The notes under the pieces are model-generated. The model saw only the letters and a list, made by a program, of their open reading frames with translations, ran no database searches and was not told the origin of the DNA. 64,000 nt of DNA, taken from contig JAGHUA010000022.1 of NCBI GenBank assembly GCA_018065085.1, forward strand, positions 39,197 to 103,196. Reading direction: 5' to 3'. Position numbers and translations under genes: made by a program. Positions 16,197 through 23,607 of this stretch are shown here, in pieces (the first letter of the stretch is position 1; each line of letters opens with the position of its first letter). Source of the DNA: Candidatus Liminaster caballi (lineage in GTDB: Bacteria; Bacteroidota; Bacteroidia; Bacteroidales; UBA3663).

Positions 16197-17518
16197 CGTC
16201 CGATCATTTTGAGGTATCGGGGAGTCTTGGTGTAGAGACCCGTCTGGCGGCAGTATTCGATGTATCGGCGCTTCTTGTAGTTCTTCAGCAGGCCCTTCGC
16301 TTCGGTCTTGGTCTGATGCTGGCGGCACATCTCCTCAAACTCGGTCAGGCTGAACGAGTCCTTCGGCATATTGTCCAGCAGGTTCTTGGGCCCGGCCTTG
16401 ATCGAGTCGTCGATGGCTGAGAACTCATTCTCGCTGATCTTGTCACCATACACCTGATACTTGCTCCACAGATCCATCGCCACAAGCCACTCCACATGCT
16501 TCGCCATGGCAGGAGTCCAGCGGCAGTCGTTGAGCAGCCAGAGTAGGCATCCCACCTTATAGCCGATGATGAGCGTGCGGTGCGAGAGCGTGAAGAACTC
16601 GTTCGAATCTGTGAGGTTGGCATATTCGGCCATGTCGTTCGAGAGACGGGCTATCACGTTGTCAAGCTCGGCGATGCGATGTGTGCCCTCGTAGGCCGAG
16701 AGACGCTTCAGGTACTCGTCGATCTGCTGCTGCTTCTCATCGTCGAGGATGCCCTGCACAGGGATCTTGCCCGAGCGTTCGCCCTGCTCCTTATAGACAC
16801 ACATGAAGCGGTTCCATGTGCCGTTGTGCATGTCGTTGCGGAAGAACTTACGCGCCTCACCCGGGGTGGTCGATGCGTTGATGTTGACTCGCAGGGTCGG
16901 ATTGCCGGTCACACCGTCGGCAGTGGCACGCAGGGCTCCGAGCTTTTCCTCATCGAAAATGCCACGCAGCGTCTCGCTGATCTTCTTATGTCCGCCGCAG
17001 AGACTGTTGAGCATCTCAATCTCAGGGATATTGACATAGAACGTGTAGTTGCCGGCCTTCTCGCATGCCATGGCGTTCTTGGTGAATGCCGGACCTGTGC
17101 AGTTGGACGGTGGTGCAAGGTAGTAGAGATCCGGGCATTCCTCCTTCGTCTTGTTCGTGCCCTTCTGCTTCTCATACTGCTTCTGATAGGCCAGATACTT
17201 CTGGAGCGTCTCATCGTCGTGCTGTCTGAGACGGCGTGTCACGATTTTCGACAGGCGTGTCAGTTCGCCTTTGCCGATACCCGAGACACCTACGAGGCAG
17301 CCCAGCATGCCACAGAGCCCAAGAACCTCGTTCGACTGATAGACGAACCTTGTGTTGCGCACCAGCGAGCAGATGGCAGGGTAGATGGAAGCGATCACTG
17401 CCTCGCGCATCTCCTTCGAGACAAGGCCTGATAGGAGAAGAATAAACTCCATGCCCGGCTCCATCAGCGAAGGCATCTTTGGAGCATGTTTCGACTGTAA
17501 AATTTGTTGAAATTTCAT
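16193..17518 (-). CDS. DUF3987-like ATPase/helicase of a primase operon
   Basis: 441 residues. A Walker A-like motif GVSGIGKGE lies near residues 76-86, and later segments (FYVNIPEIEML, NINASTTPGEARKFF, RFMCVYKEQGE) fit the DUF3987 family of replicative helicase-like proteins found on satellites, integrated elements and near capsule loci of Bacteroidota. It is the first gene of an operon with the primase and DUF4248 genes, joined by ATGA overlaps. No integrase, relaxase or capsid gene is nearby, so the element is either a remnant or depends on help from elsewhere. Confidence 0.75.
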   Translation of the reverse strand: MKFQQILQSKHAPKMPSLMEPGMEFILLLSGLVSKEMREAVIASIYPAICSLVRNTRFVYQSNEVLGLCGMLGCLVGVSGIGKGELTRLSKIVTRRLRQHDDETLQKYLAYQKQYEKQKGTNKTKEECPDLYYLAPPSNCTGPAFTKNAMACEKAGNYTFYVNIPEIEMLNSLCGGHKKISETLRGIFDEEKLGALRATADGVTGNPTLRVNINASTTPGEARKFFRNDMHNGTWNRFMCVYKEQGERSGKIPVQGILDDEKQQQIDEYLKRLSAYEGTHRIAELDNVIARLSNDMAEYANLTDSNEFFTLSHRTLIIGYKVGCLLWLLNDCRWTPAMAKHVEWLVAMDLWSKYQVYGDKISENEFSAIDDSIKAGPKNLLDNMPKDSFSLTEFEEMCRQHQTKTEAKGLLKNYKKRRYIEYCRQTGLYTKTPRYLKMIGR

Positions 17519-17727
17519 AGTAGCTTTTAATTGTTTGTTCTGTTAATAATTGCCTTTGGGATCAGGTGTCAGTTGGGTCAGATGGTCAGATGTCGTCTGA
17601 TGTCCCCTTCTGTTGTTCAATCTATTAACTATTAGTTAGTTATAAGAGTGTTAGTAAGGGGTTTGAAACGGCTGATTCCATCTGATACCGTTTGATACTG
17701 ACCCCTTGACCCCAGCGGTATTTGTTC

Positions 17728-18087
17728 TCACTCAGCTTTCTCTACAAGGCCTTTTGCCTCTGAGAGCGCTTCGCGCACCTCCTGCATGACCTCAATGGCG
17801 TATGCGTCGATGTTGAAGTCTCGCGAGAAATGGAGTTCCTTGAAGTTCAGGCGGATGTAATCGTCCTCAGGGCGGAGGGTCATAGTGATGTGTGAGCCGC
17901 GAAACGCATGGCTGTTACGTCTGTCTGTCTTATGACTCACCTTCTCCACGAATGTAGCGTTGAACTCATTTGTCAAGGTCAGTACCCCAGAGTAGCTCTT
18001 GCCCACCTCAGGGAGATTGTCATCCACGAGCAGGGTCTTGATGTCGATGCCGAGTAGATAGTTCTTTTTGAATAATTGATTTTGCAT
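17728..18087 (-). CDS. Hypothetical protein upstream of the primase operon
   Basis: 119 residues from ATG at 18087 (MQNQLFKKNYLLGID); the frame extends to a TTG at 18099. The family is not recognised. It looks like a small mixed alpha/beta protein with a central basic stretch (HKTDRRNSHAFRGSH) and a helical C-terminus (EVMQEVREALSEAKGLV). It lies 210 bp upstream of the DUF3987 gene in the same orientation and has a -7 box (18227-18234), so it may be the first gene of the same transcription unit. A nucleic-acid-binding role is possible but unsupported. Confidence 0.6.
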   Translation of the reverse strand: MQNQLFKKNYLLGIDIKTLLVDDNLPEVGKSYSGVLTLTNEFNATFVEKVSHKTDRRNSHAFRGSHITMTLRPEDDYIRLNFKELHFSRDFNIDAYAIEVMQEVREALSEAKGLVEKAE

Positions 18088-18226
18088 AGTAATGATCAAT
18101 TAAAAAAAATACAAAGAAATAAATATCAGCAGCACACCACAACGACCGGTCAAGTTATGGGGGAAGCGGGCTGCAGAAACCAGAACGTTACTCCAAGGTA
18201 AATAGAGCGGCTCTTGCTTCACGGTG

Positions 18227-18234
18227 CAAAGGTA
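18227..18234 (-). promoter_or_regulatory. -7 box abutting the preceding terminator
   Basis: The minus strand reads TACCTTTG (18234 to 18227). The region 20 nt upstream, where the -33 should be, is TTTC inside the stem of the terminator hairpin at 18244-18285. Leader to the ATG at 18087 is about 135 nt. Confidence 0.6.
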
Positions 18235-18235
18235 T

Positions 18236-18285
18236 AAAAAAAACAACAGCCTCCGAAACCTATTTTGGGGTTTCGGAGGCTGTTG
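18236..18285 (-). terminator. Strong rho-independent terminator (17-bp perfect stem)
   Basis: The arms at 18244-18260 and 18269-18285 are perfectly complementary over 17 bp with an 8-nt loop. On the minus strand the stem is followed by a run of eight T. It ends the transcript of the gene pair at 18336-19846. Confidence 0.9.
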
Positions 18286-18335
18286 GGAGGAATTGGGAAT
18301 AGTTGTGAAGCGTTGGGAATTATGACATCTTCACA

Positions 18336-18725
18336 TTACTTGGTTTGTGGTTTCAGAGCTTCAAAGCGAGCTTGCAATGCTCCTATTTCATGTGTCTCAT
18401 AATTGTAAGAACCATTCATCCATCGGCTGAATGCATCTTTCGGAACGTCTATTCCAAAACGTTCATTGAAGCCAGTCAATGACAATTGAACCATAGCACC
18501 AGCATCTACGGCTGCTTTATGTGGCTTTAGTATTTCCTTCCATTCTTTGCCTTTTTTTTGAATTGCTTCTTTGGTAAGCTTGTCAAAAAGTGCATCTATG
18601 GCTTGGGTAGATCTATCTGCCTCTTGGGAGGCACTACCATAATAATTGTAGTTGTTCACCTGACTGTCTATATGCTCTACATTCTGCGAGCCATTATAGA
18701 AGTTATATACTTTTCCTTCGCTCAT
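18336..18725 (-). CDS. Hypothetical protein with N-terminal FYNGSQNVEHI motif
   Basis: 129 residues, family not recognised. The first 30 residues are rich in Asn, Tyr, Gln and Gly (VYNFYNGSQNVEHIDSQ, then NNYNYYG) and look like a short beta-prone module. The rest is helical (ALFDKLTKEAIQKKGKEW) and ends in a compact basic region. The motif is shared, with a 32-bp exact DNA repeat, with the C-terminus of the adjacent gene. The two genes are 5 bp apart and form an operon ending at a strong terminator. AT-rich composition contrasts with neighbours and suggests acquisition by transfer. Confidence 0.7.
   Translation of the reverse strand: MSEGKVYNFYNGSQNVEHIDSQVNNYNYYGSASQEADRSTQAIDALFDKLTKEAIQKKGKEWKEILKPHKAAVDAGAMVQLSLTGFNERFGIDVPKDAFSRWMNGSYNYETHEIGALQARFEALKPQTK
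18670..18701. repeat. 32-bp direct repeat, copy 1
   Basis: Exact match to 18762-18793. It encodes the FYNGSQNVEHI motif at the N-terminus of the 129-residue protein. Confidence 0.95.
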
Positions 18726-18730
18726 ACGCT

Positions 18731-19846
18731 TTATTTTTGATAAGTGTTATCTTGTCGTTCAATATGCTCTACATTCTGCGAGCCATTATAGAATTGGTAG
18801 GTTGTGACAGGCCTGTTTTGTTTGAAAGACTCTTTTGCTTCACGCTCTACATCATCAGCCATGGCATCCCATGCAGTGTTGCGCAACATTTTATTGACTC
18901 TAAGAGTAAAATTGGTTAAATCCTGTATGCCATTAAACTCATCAGCTTGATTCAGTATTCCTTCTTTAATTTGGTCAACAGAAATCATCCTCTTAGCCGA
19001 ATTCTTAAGTTTTGCAATCTCTTCTTTATACTCCGGTCTCTCTCGCCACGCCTCTTGTTGGCTCCTAAGCTTTTCGTTTTCTTCTTTAAGTTGTTTCTCT
19101 GTTAAATTTCCACTAATAATCGATTGTATAGCATCATACATTAACGAAGGATCATCTAGTCCTCCTGCCTCTTGTATATCGCTCTGGTCATAACATTCTG
19201 AAGCAATATCTTCTTTTAGTTTTTGCCAGTCTTCAAACCATTTTTTATACTTTTGAAGTTGTTCTTTCACCTCTATCAATTGTGAATTCAAATCATTAAA
19301 TTGAATTGATAATGTAGTTAACGACTTATCCTTTAATAATTTGAGCTGCTCTATTCTTTGATTAGAAACAGACTGCATCCGGTTCAGACAATCTTCAATC
19401 TGGAGATTGGAAGTCTGCATCATGTCGAGCACGGATTTGCTTGTTTCTATCCATTCAGCTGGTGTAGGTATAGGTTTCTGGGCTTCTTCCTCGGTCAAGA
19501 CTATGCTTGAAGTCCTATACTTCGCATCCATTTCTTTTCTTGAAATAGCACGACTTATAATGTCTCCGAGTTTCGGAAGAATGTGAGGACGATGTTTCGG
19601 AACAGGACATCCATATTCGTCTTCATAGCAGATTTGATCATATAATTCGCCTCTACAATGTAAATAGTAATCGTATTCATCACTTGCTACAGCAGCAAAT
19701 GAATCCATTTGCAATCTGTTATCTAACTGGTTTATGATATCATCCAGCAGATCATAATCGAAATAATTGGTGCATTCACCAACATGCTTGTAGATAGCTT
19801 TCGCATTACCATTTTTTATATGATTAATCAATTCTTCTTTGGTCAT
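18731..19846 (-). CDS. Hypothetical coiled-coil protein with C-terminal FYNGSQNVEHI motif
   Basis: 371 residues, family not recognised, no signal peptide. The N-terminal 115 residues are acidic and Tyr-rich. Residues about 140-215 and 250-290 are strong coiled-coil candidates (LNRMQSVSNQRIEQLKLL, IEVKEQLQKYKKWFEDW, LKEENEKLRSQQEAW). The last 25 residues carry TYQFYNGSQNVEHIERQ, nearly identical to the N-terminus of the next gene. The arrangement, a motif at the end of one protein and the start of its neighbour, suggests homotypic interaction. AT-rich. Confidence 0.7.
   Translation of the reverse strand: MTKEELINHIKNGNAKAIYKHVGECTNYFDYDLLDDIINQLDNRLQMDSFAAVASDEYDYYLHCRGELYDQICYEDEYGCPVPKHRPHILPKLGDIISRAISRKEMDAKYRTSSIVLTEEEAQKPIPTPAEWIETSKSVLDMMQTSNLQIEDCLNRMQSVSNQRIEQLKLLKDKSLTTLSIQFNDLNSQLIEVKEQLQKYKKWFEDWQKLKEDIASECYDQSDIQEAGGLDDPSLMYDAIQSIISGNLTEKQLKEENEKLRSQQEAWRERPEYKEEIAKLKNSAKRMISVDQIKEGILNQADEFNGIQDLTNFTLRVNKMLRNTAWDAMADDVEREAKESFKQNRPVTTYQFYNGSQNVEHIERQDNTYQK
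18762..18793. repeat. 32-bp direct repeat, copy 2
   Basis: Exact match to 18670-18701; encodes the same motif near the C-terminus of the 371-residue coiled-coil protein. Both copies are read in the same phase, so recombination between them would fuse the two genes in frame. Confidence 0.95.
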
Positions 19847-20047
19847 CTTAATGTTGATATTAGAGTTTTTTTTACTTGTTACTTCATCGGAGGATAATCT
19901 AACTTCGTGTCGTCTGCCGCCATCCTCATTGCAGGTTCGAGGTCGAAGACGTAGCTCGTATGTTGTATGGTTTTATTATTCTCTTCAAAATTCTCCTCCT
20001 GATCTGCCTAGAAAATGTTATTTATCTGTGTAGTAGATAAGGTTATG

Positions 20048-20644
20048 TTAGTTCCAGAATTGCTCATCTTCGCAATTTGAAAAATATGCGATTTTATTTT
20101 TCAAAAACAATTTGAATCTACCTATATTGCATGAATAATTACATGCAGATGAAACCAATTGTGAGAAAGAAAAAAGCTCTTTATAGTACATTTCATTTCG
20201 CATATATAATTCATATGAAGAGTAAAAAGATGGTATGTATAGGGAATAGGATTTGTCATTGATTTTACTTCGATAGATTTCCGAATCACATATTCCCTGA
20301 ACATAATTATAAAGGTATTCTCTCTTTTCGTTTAAATAATTCTCTGAAGGGGAAAAAGTATCCTGCTTAATATTACTCAAAAAGTACTTGAATGGTAGCA
20401 TCTTCTCTTCTTCAAATTCCACAACTGGGTCAATGCCAAGATAATTTAAGCATAACAATAAATCCACAATGAAATATGAACGAAAAGAGTAATAATAGTC
20501 CCCATCTTTATAACCATTATTAATTGTCCATTCTACATATTTGTGCTCGACTTTGCGTAGCATACTTATACTAATAATATAGTGAGTATAATACTCCTGC
20601 CCAAAGCCTGCACATAATTCAATATATTTCTTATGATCAACCAT
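20048..20644 (-). CDS. Hypothetical AT-rich gene, translationally coupled
   Basis: 198 residues from ATG at 20644 (MVDHKKYIELCAGFGQEYY), whose ATGGTTGA overlaps the stop of the upstream gene. The family is not recognised. It is rich in Tyr, Phe, Ser and Asn with no clear signal peptide; hydrophobic patches (FIVDLLLCLNYLGI) look like buried helices rather than membrane spans. Very AT-rich DNA marks it as recently acquired. It probably works with the membrane-anchored protein encoded just before it. Confidence 0.6.
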   Translation of the reverse strand: MVDHKKYIELCAGFGQEYYTHYIISISMLRKVEHKYVEWTINNGYKDGDYYYSFRSYFIVDLLLCLNYLGIDPVVEFEEEKMLPFKYFLSNIKQDTFSPSENYLNEKREYLYNYVQGICDSEIYRSKINDKSYSLYIPSFYSSYELYMRNEMYYKELFSFSQLVSSACNYSCNIGRFKLFLKNKIAYFSNCEDEQFWN

Positions 20645-21269
20645 TCTTTTTTTCTTTCTGAGCAAATACAACTTTCAGTAAAGACAAGGTTTCATTTGCC
20701 TTGTTTCTTTCTTCACCAAAGTGCAATACTCTTTGAGGTTTTTCTAAATCATTCACCGTAATATAAATATTGTAATGATGAACAGTTTTTTCTGGACTAC
20801 CAGTAGTAACTGTTTCAGATTTTGCAGTAGCACCACCAATTACTGCCCCAACAGGACCTGCAACTAGTGTGCCGACAATAGCTCGTCCTACCATGCTGCC
20901 AGTCTTTGTTTTAGTTTTTGTCTGTATGGTTGATGCGATGACTTTGTAGTCATCTTGCAATCTATAGTCAAGAACATCTTCAAAACTAAAATCAGTCTCA
21001 TTAATCTGCATTATTGGATTCACTTTGCTAACAACAAGTTTGTCATAAAGTCGAGTACGAACAATAATTGGATCCTTGCCATACTTAGCTTCAAATTCAA
21101 TCAATTTCTGTGCAGCCAAAGCTTTTCTTTTTTCAGCTTCTTCTGGATTATAAGCTTTTCTTCTTTCTTCTTTTCTTTTCTCTCGTTTTTTATCTTCAAT
21201 AGTTGACGCAATCATAAAAATGACAAAAAAGATAAATAAAACTGATAAAGCAGAAATAATAAGAATCAT
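20637..21269 (-). CDS. Membrane-anchored protein with glycine-zipper segment
   Basis: 210 residues. A single N-terminal membrane helix (residues 3-24) is followed by a highly charged helix (KKREKRKEERRKAYNPEEA), a soluble domain with ADP-type beta strands (VRTRLYDKLVVSKVNPIM), and a Gly/Ala-rich segment (GSMVGRAIVGTLVAGPVGAV, continuing IGGATA) near residues 126-150 that resembles a glycine zipper. The C-terminal part (YNIYITVNDLEKPQRVLHFG) resembles phage-superinfection or SHOCT-associated domains only loosely; no firm family is claimed. It overlaps the following gene by 8 nt. Confidence 0.65.
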   Translation of the reverse strand: MILIISALSVLFIFFVIFMIASTIEDKKREKRKEERRKAYNPEEAEKRKALAAQKLIEFEAKYGKDPIIVRTRLYDKLVVSKVNPIMQINETDFSFEDVLDYRLQDDYKVIASTIQTKTKTKTGSMVGRAIVGTLVAGPVGAVIGGATAKSETVTTGSPEKTVHHYNIYITVNDLEKPQRVLHFGEERNKANETLSLLKVVFAQKEKKNG

Positions 21270-21446
21270 AACATCATATTAATTTGTTATACATTAATAT
21301 CTCATGACTTGAGTTGTCGAGAAGAGTGGAGAGAAGTCGTTTTCTGAATTCTCAAATCAAACTACTGATTGAGTATCGGTGTTATTATATATAACTGATT
21401 GTACATAAACACTCTTGAACAATAATATGAATAGACAATGCGTAAC

Positions 21447-21566
21447 TTAGGCGTTGAGTTCGTCAATGTTGTTAACGGTCTTTCCCTCTCCGTTGGCAAT
21501 AGCCTGCTCGGCTTCGTCCAGCTCCTCATAAAACATCTGGCTTTCGTAGTAGTCTGCTGTTGCCAT
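21447..21566 (-). pseudogene. Decayed orphan antitoxin (39 codons) with a copied promoter
   Basis: An intact short frame encodes MATADYYESQ... and ends in EAEQAIANGEGKTVNNIDEL. Its first four residues equal those of the intact antitoxin at 22166-22405, and its end aligns with REGERAIAEGNVKVTKLEDL there; the central dimerisation/DNA-binding part is missing. It sits behind a near-identical 108-bp promoter region but has no toxin gene downstream. It may be an internally deleted duplicate, or a short antitoxin still able to bind a toxin. Confidence 0.6.
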
Positions 21567-21662
21567 AATTGTTGTAGTATTTGAATTGTTAGTTTTCGGC
21601 TGCAAAGATATGCACTAATTTTCTATTCTCCAAATTTTCAGTCCGTTTTCTTCTGTTATTTC
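21555..21662. repeat. 108-bp duplicated promoter/start region, copy 1
   Basis: Matches 22394-22501 with about three mismatches. It includes a minus-strand promoter (TTTG at 21634-21631, 20-nt spacer, TATCTTTG at 21610-21603), leader and the codons for MATA. The 21663-21911 interval beyond it holds nothing recognisable. Confidence 0.9.
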
Positions 21663-21911
21663 TGTTTGGACATGACTTCTTGCTTCAGGAGTTTTGCTGC
21701 TGTGCGTGGAACGGATGCAATCACCAGATCAGGCAACTGCGGACGGGGTCTTCTGTAATTAAATGTCAGGCTGATATTGCAAAACAGGCATATAGTACCT
21801 TCATCGAATCATCCTCGGCAGATGCAAGACTGCATCCGCCTGATGGCTGTAACAGTAAATAAAGTGAGAGAGACTTTAGGTAGTGTGTTGTATGATTAAT
21901 ATCGGATGCAA

Positions 21912-22175
21912 TTAATAATGGTCACGCATAGAGAAGACATATACGTAAATCATTCCGTTTGAAACCTCATATACAAGACGATGCTCCTGCGTAATGCGAC
22001 GAGACCACTTGCCTTGCAGTTCATGTTTCAAAGGTTCTGGCTTGCCAATGCCTGTAAATGGGTGCGCCTGAATGTCCGCAAGAAGAGCCGAGATTCGTTT
22101 CATTATGGCTTTATTGCCTGTGCGTTTCCAGAAATCTCGGTCTGCTTCAGCTTGAGGAAGGAGAACTATTTCCAT
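21912..22175 (-). CDS. YoeB/Txe-type mRNA-interferase toxin
   Basis: 87 residues with YoeB features: FWKRTGNKAIMKRISALLADI, GIGKPEPLKHELQGKWSRRI, EHRLVYEV and the terminal SMRDHY carrying the conserved His-Tyr pair. YoeB toxins cleave mRNA at the ribosomal A site. The start overlaps the antitoxin stop by 10 nt, the usual antitoxin-then-toxin order. All catalytic positions seem intact, so it is probably active. Confidence 0.9.
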   Translation of the reverse strand: MEIVLLPQAEADRDFWKRTGNKAIMKRISALLADIQAHPFTGIGKPEPLKHELQGKWSRRITQEHRLVYEVSNGMIYVYVFSMRDHY

Positions 22176-22405
22176 AGATCTTCAAGCTTTGTGACTTTCA
22201 CGTTACCTTCAGCTATGGCGCGTTCGCCTTCACGAATACTATCCATAATCTTGGTATTGGCCATGATGTACTCGGTCTCATCCTCTACGATATTCTCCTC
22301 AAAATGCCATCCCATGGCTTTGGCCAAACCCTTGAATCGCTTGAGATCCACCTTCGGAATGTTGATGGTGAAAGGTGTTGTCTGCTGAATGGATGCTGTT
22401 GCCAT
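22166..22405 (-). CDS. Antitoxin of the YoeB-type toxin
   Basis: 79 residues starting MATASIQQTTPFTINIPKVD. The N-terminus looks like a short ribbon (TPFTINIPKVDLKRFKGLAK) followed by a toxin-binding acidic tail ending KVTKLEDLWK. ATG at 22405 is chosen because the -7 box (TATCTTTG, 22449-22442) lies downstream of longer in-frame starts. Autoregulation through the promoter duplicated at 21555-21662 is likely (family knowledge). Confidence 0.85.
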   Translation of the reverse strand: MATASIQQTTPFTINIPKVDLKRFKGLAKAMGWHFEENIVEDETEYIMANTKIMDSIREGERAIAEGNVKVTKLEDLWK

Positions 22406-22501
22406 AATTGTTGTAGTATTTGAATTGTTGTTTTTCGGGTGCAAAGATATGCACTAATTTTCTATTCTCCAAATTTTCAGTCCGTTTTCTTCTGTTATTT
22501 C
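22394..22501. repeat. 108-bp duplicated promoter/start region, copy 2
   Basis: The copy that drives the intact toxin-antitoxin operon: -33 TTTG (22473-22470), 20-nt spacer, -7 TATCTTTG (22449-22442) on the minus strand. Confidence 0.9.
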
Positions 22502-22536
22502 GATGAACGTGCGCATTTTTGCAGATCGCATTGTAT

Positions 22537-23595
22537 TCAATCGTGATGAACAAAAAAGCGTATACCAATGATCGCGCGGTTGACCAGAAATGAGAGAAGG
22601 AATGTGAGGGAAAGGCTGATGCCCAGCATGGCCCATTGCGGCAGGGTGTGGAACATCGGCCAGCAGGCAAGGCTCTGAAGGATGGGGAAGTGAAAGAGAT
22701 ACATCTCGTACGAGCAGTTGCCGACCACCGAGACCTTCGGACTTATGAACGTGGAGACGCTCAGCACGAGGAACATCGTCACGGTGGCAATCGGATAGAC
22801 GAGCGACCCGGACAGCTGGGCAACGATGCCGTCGGGCATGGCGCTCATGCAGGCAACGTGGAGGTTAAGGAGTGTCGCCCCAAAACAGAAATACACGAGC
22901 TTGTGGGCCATGAGATGCTCCTTGTACCTGTAGCAGAGCACGCCGAGATAGAAATAGACGAACTGTCCGGCAAACTGGTATGACAGCCTGTAGAACAGGT
23001 CGCTGCCCGTGGCGGACGAGATGCGGATCATCGAATAATTGTAGATCAGAGAGAAGGCAAACAGCCCGAGAATGCCCCAGAGGAAGCGGATGCGGAACCG
23101 CCTGAGCAGCCAGACGAACAGGGGCAGGCTCAGATAGAGCATCCATTCGACCTTGAGCGTCCAGAGCGAACCGTTGACGGCTGTGACCGCATGGTCGGCA
23201 AACACGCCCGGAAGGTCGGGCTGCAGGAAGTTGAGGAATGTGAGATTGGCGGCAAGATAGCGCCAGAACGCCGATGAGGTGAAGTAGGCCGCCACATCGC
23301 ACGTGGATAGAAGACTGAGCAGCAGGGCACACGCCCCGACCACAAACCAGTAGGCTGGCAGGATGCGCCAGGCTCGGCTTGCCACATAGCGGCTGAGGCT
23401 CCGGCTGCGCTCGTAGCTGGCATAGACCAGAAATCCGCTGAGACCAAAGAACACACCCACGGCCGTACCGCTATCGGTAGGCCATGGGATGTCACGTCCG
23501 AACACGACGTTGAAGTGGGCTATGATGACCGATACTGCCAGATAGTATCGCACGAGGTCCATCTGGTAGAATCGCATAGGTTTGCTGCCGCTCAT
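22537..23595 (-). CDS. Acyltransferase 3 family membrane protein
   Basis: 352 residues with about ten membrane helices. The N-terminal motif MRFYQMDLVRYYLAVSVIIA, then HFN, and RRAWRILPAYW-like segment (ASRAWRILPAYWFV) are typical of acyltransferase 3 (OafA/NodX-like) proteins, which acylate sugars of surface polysaccharides or lipids in the inner membrane. The expected active-site His appears as IIAHF near residue 27. It starts 12 bp after the acyl-CoA ligase stop and is probably co-transcribed with it; a second ATG 18 nt downstream is also possible. The acceptor is unknown. Confidence 0.88.
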   Translation of the reverse strand: MSGSKPMRFYQMDLVRYYLAVSVIIAHFNVVFGRDIPWPTDSGTAVGVFFGLSGFLVYASYERSRSLSRYVASRAWRILPAYWFVVGACALLLSLLSTCDVAAYFTSSAFWRYLAANLTFLNFLQPDLPGVFADHAVTAVNGSLWTLKVEWMLYLSLPLFVWLLRRFRIRFLWGILGLFAFSLIYNYSMIRISSATGSDLFYRLSYQFAGQFVYFYLGVLCYRYKEHLMAHKLVYFCFGATLLNLHVACMSAMPDGIVAQLSGSLVYPIATVTMFLVLSVSTFISPKVSVVGNCSYEMYLFHFPILQSLACWPMFHTLPQWAMLGISLSLTFLLSFLVNRAIIGIRFFVHHD

Positions 23596-23607
23596 CGTGG
23601 GGGATGA

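Noticed and set aside
21663..21911. Short frames in both directions between the duplicated promoter and the toxin
   Set aside because: All are under 61 codons, cysteine-rich or low complexity, and none has a promoter or family match.
13794..22501. Complete prophage or integrative element
   Set aside because: There is a primase/helicase-like operon, but no integrase, terminase, capsid, relaxase or recognisable attachment repeats, so only an accessory island is claimed.
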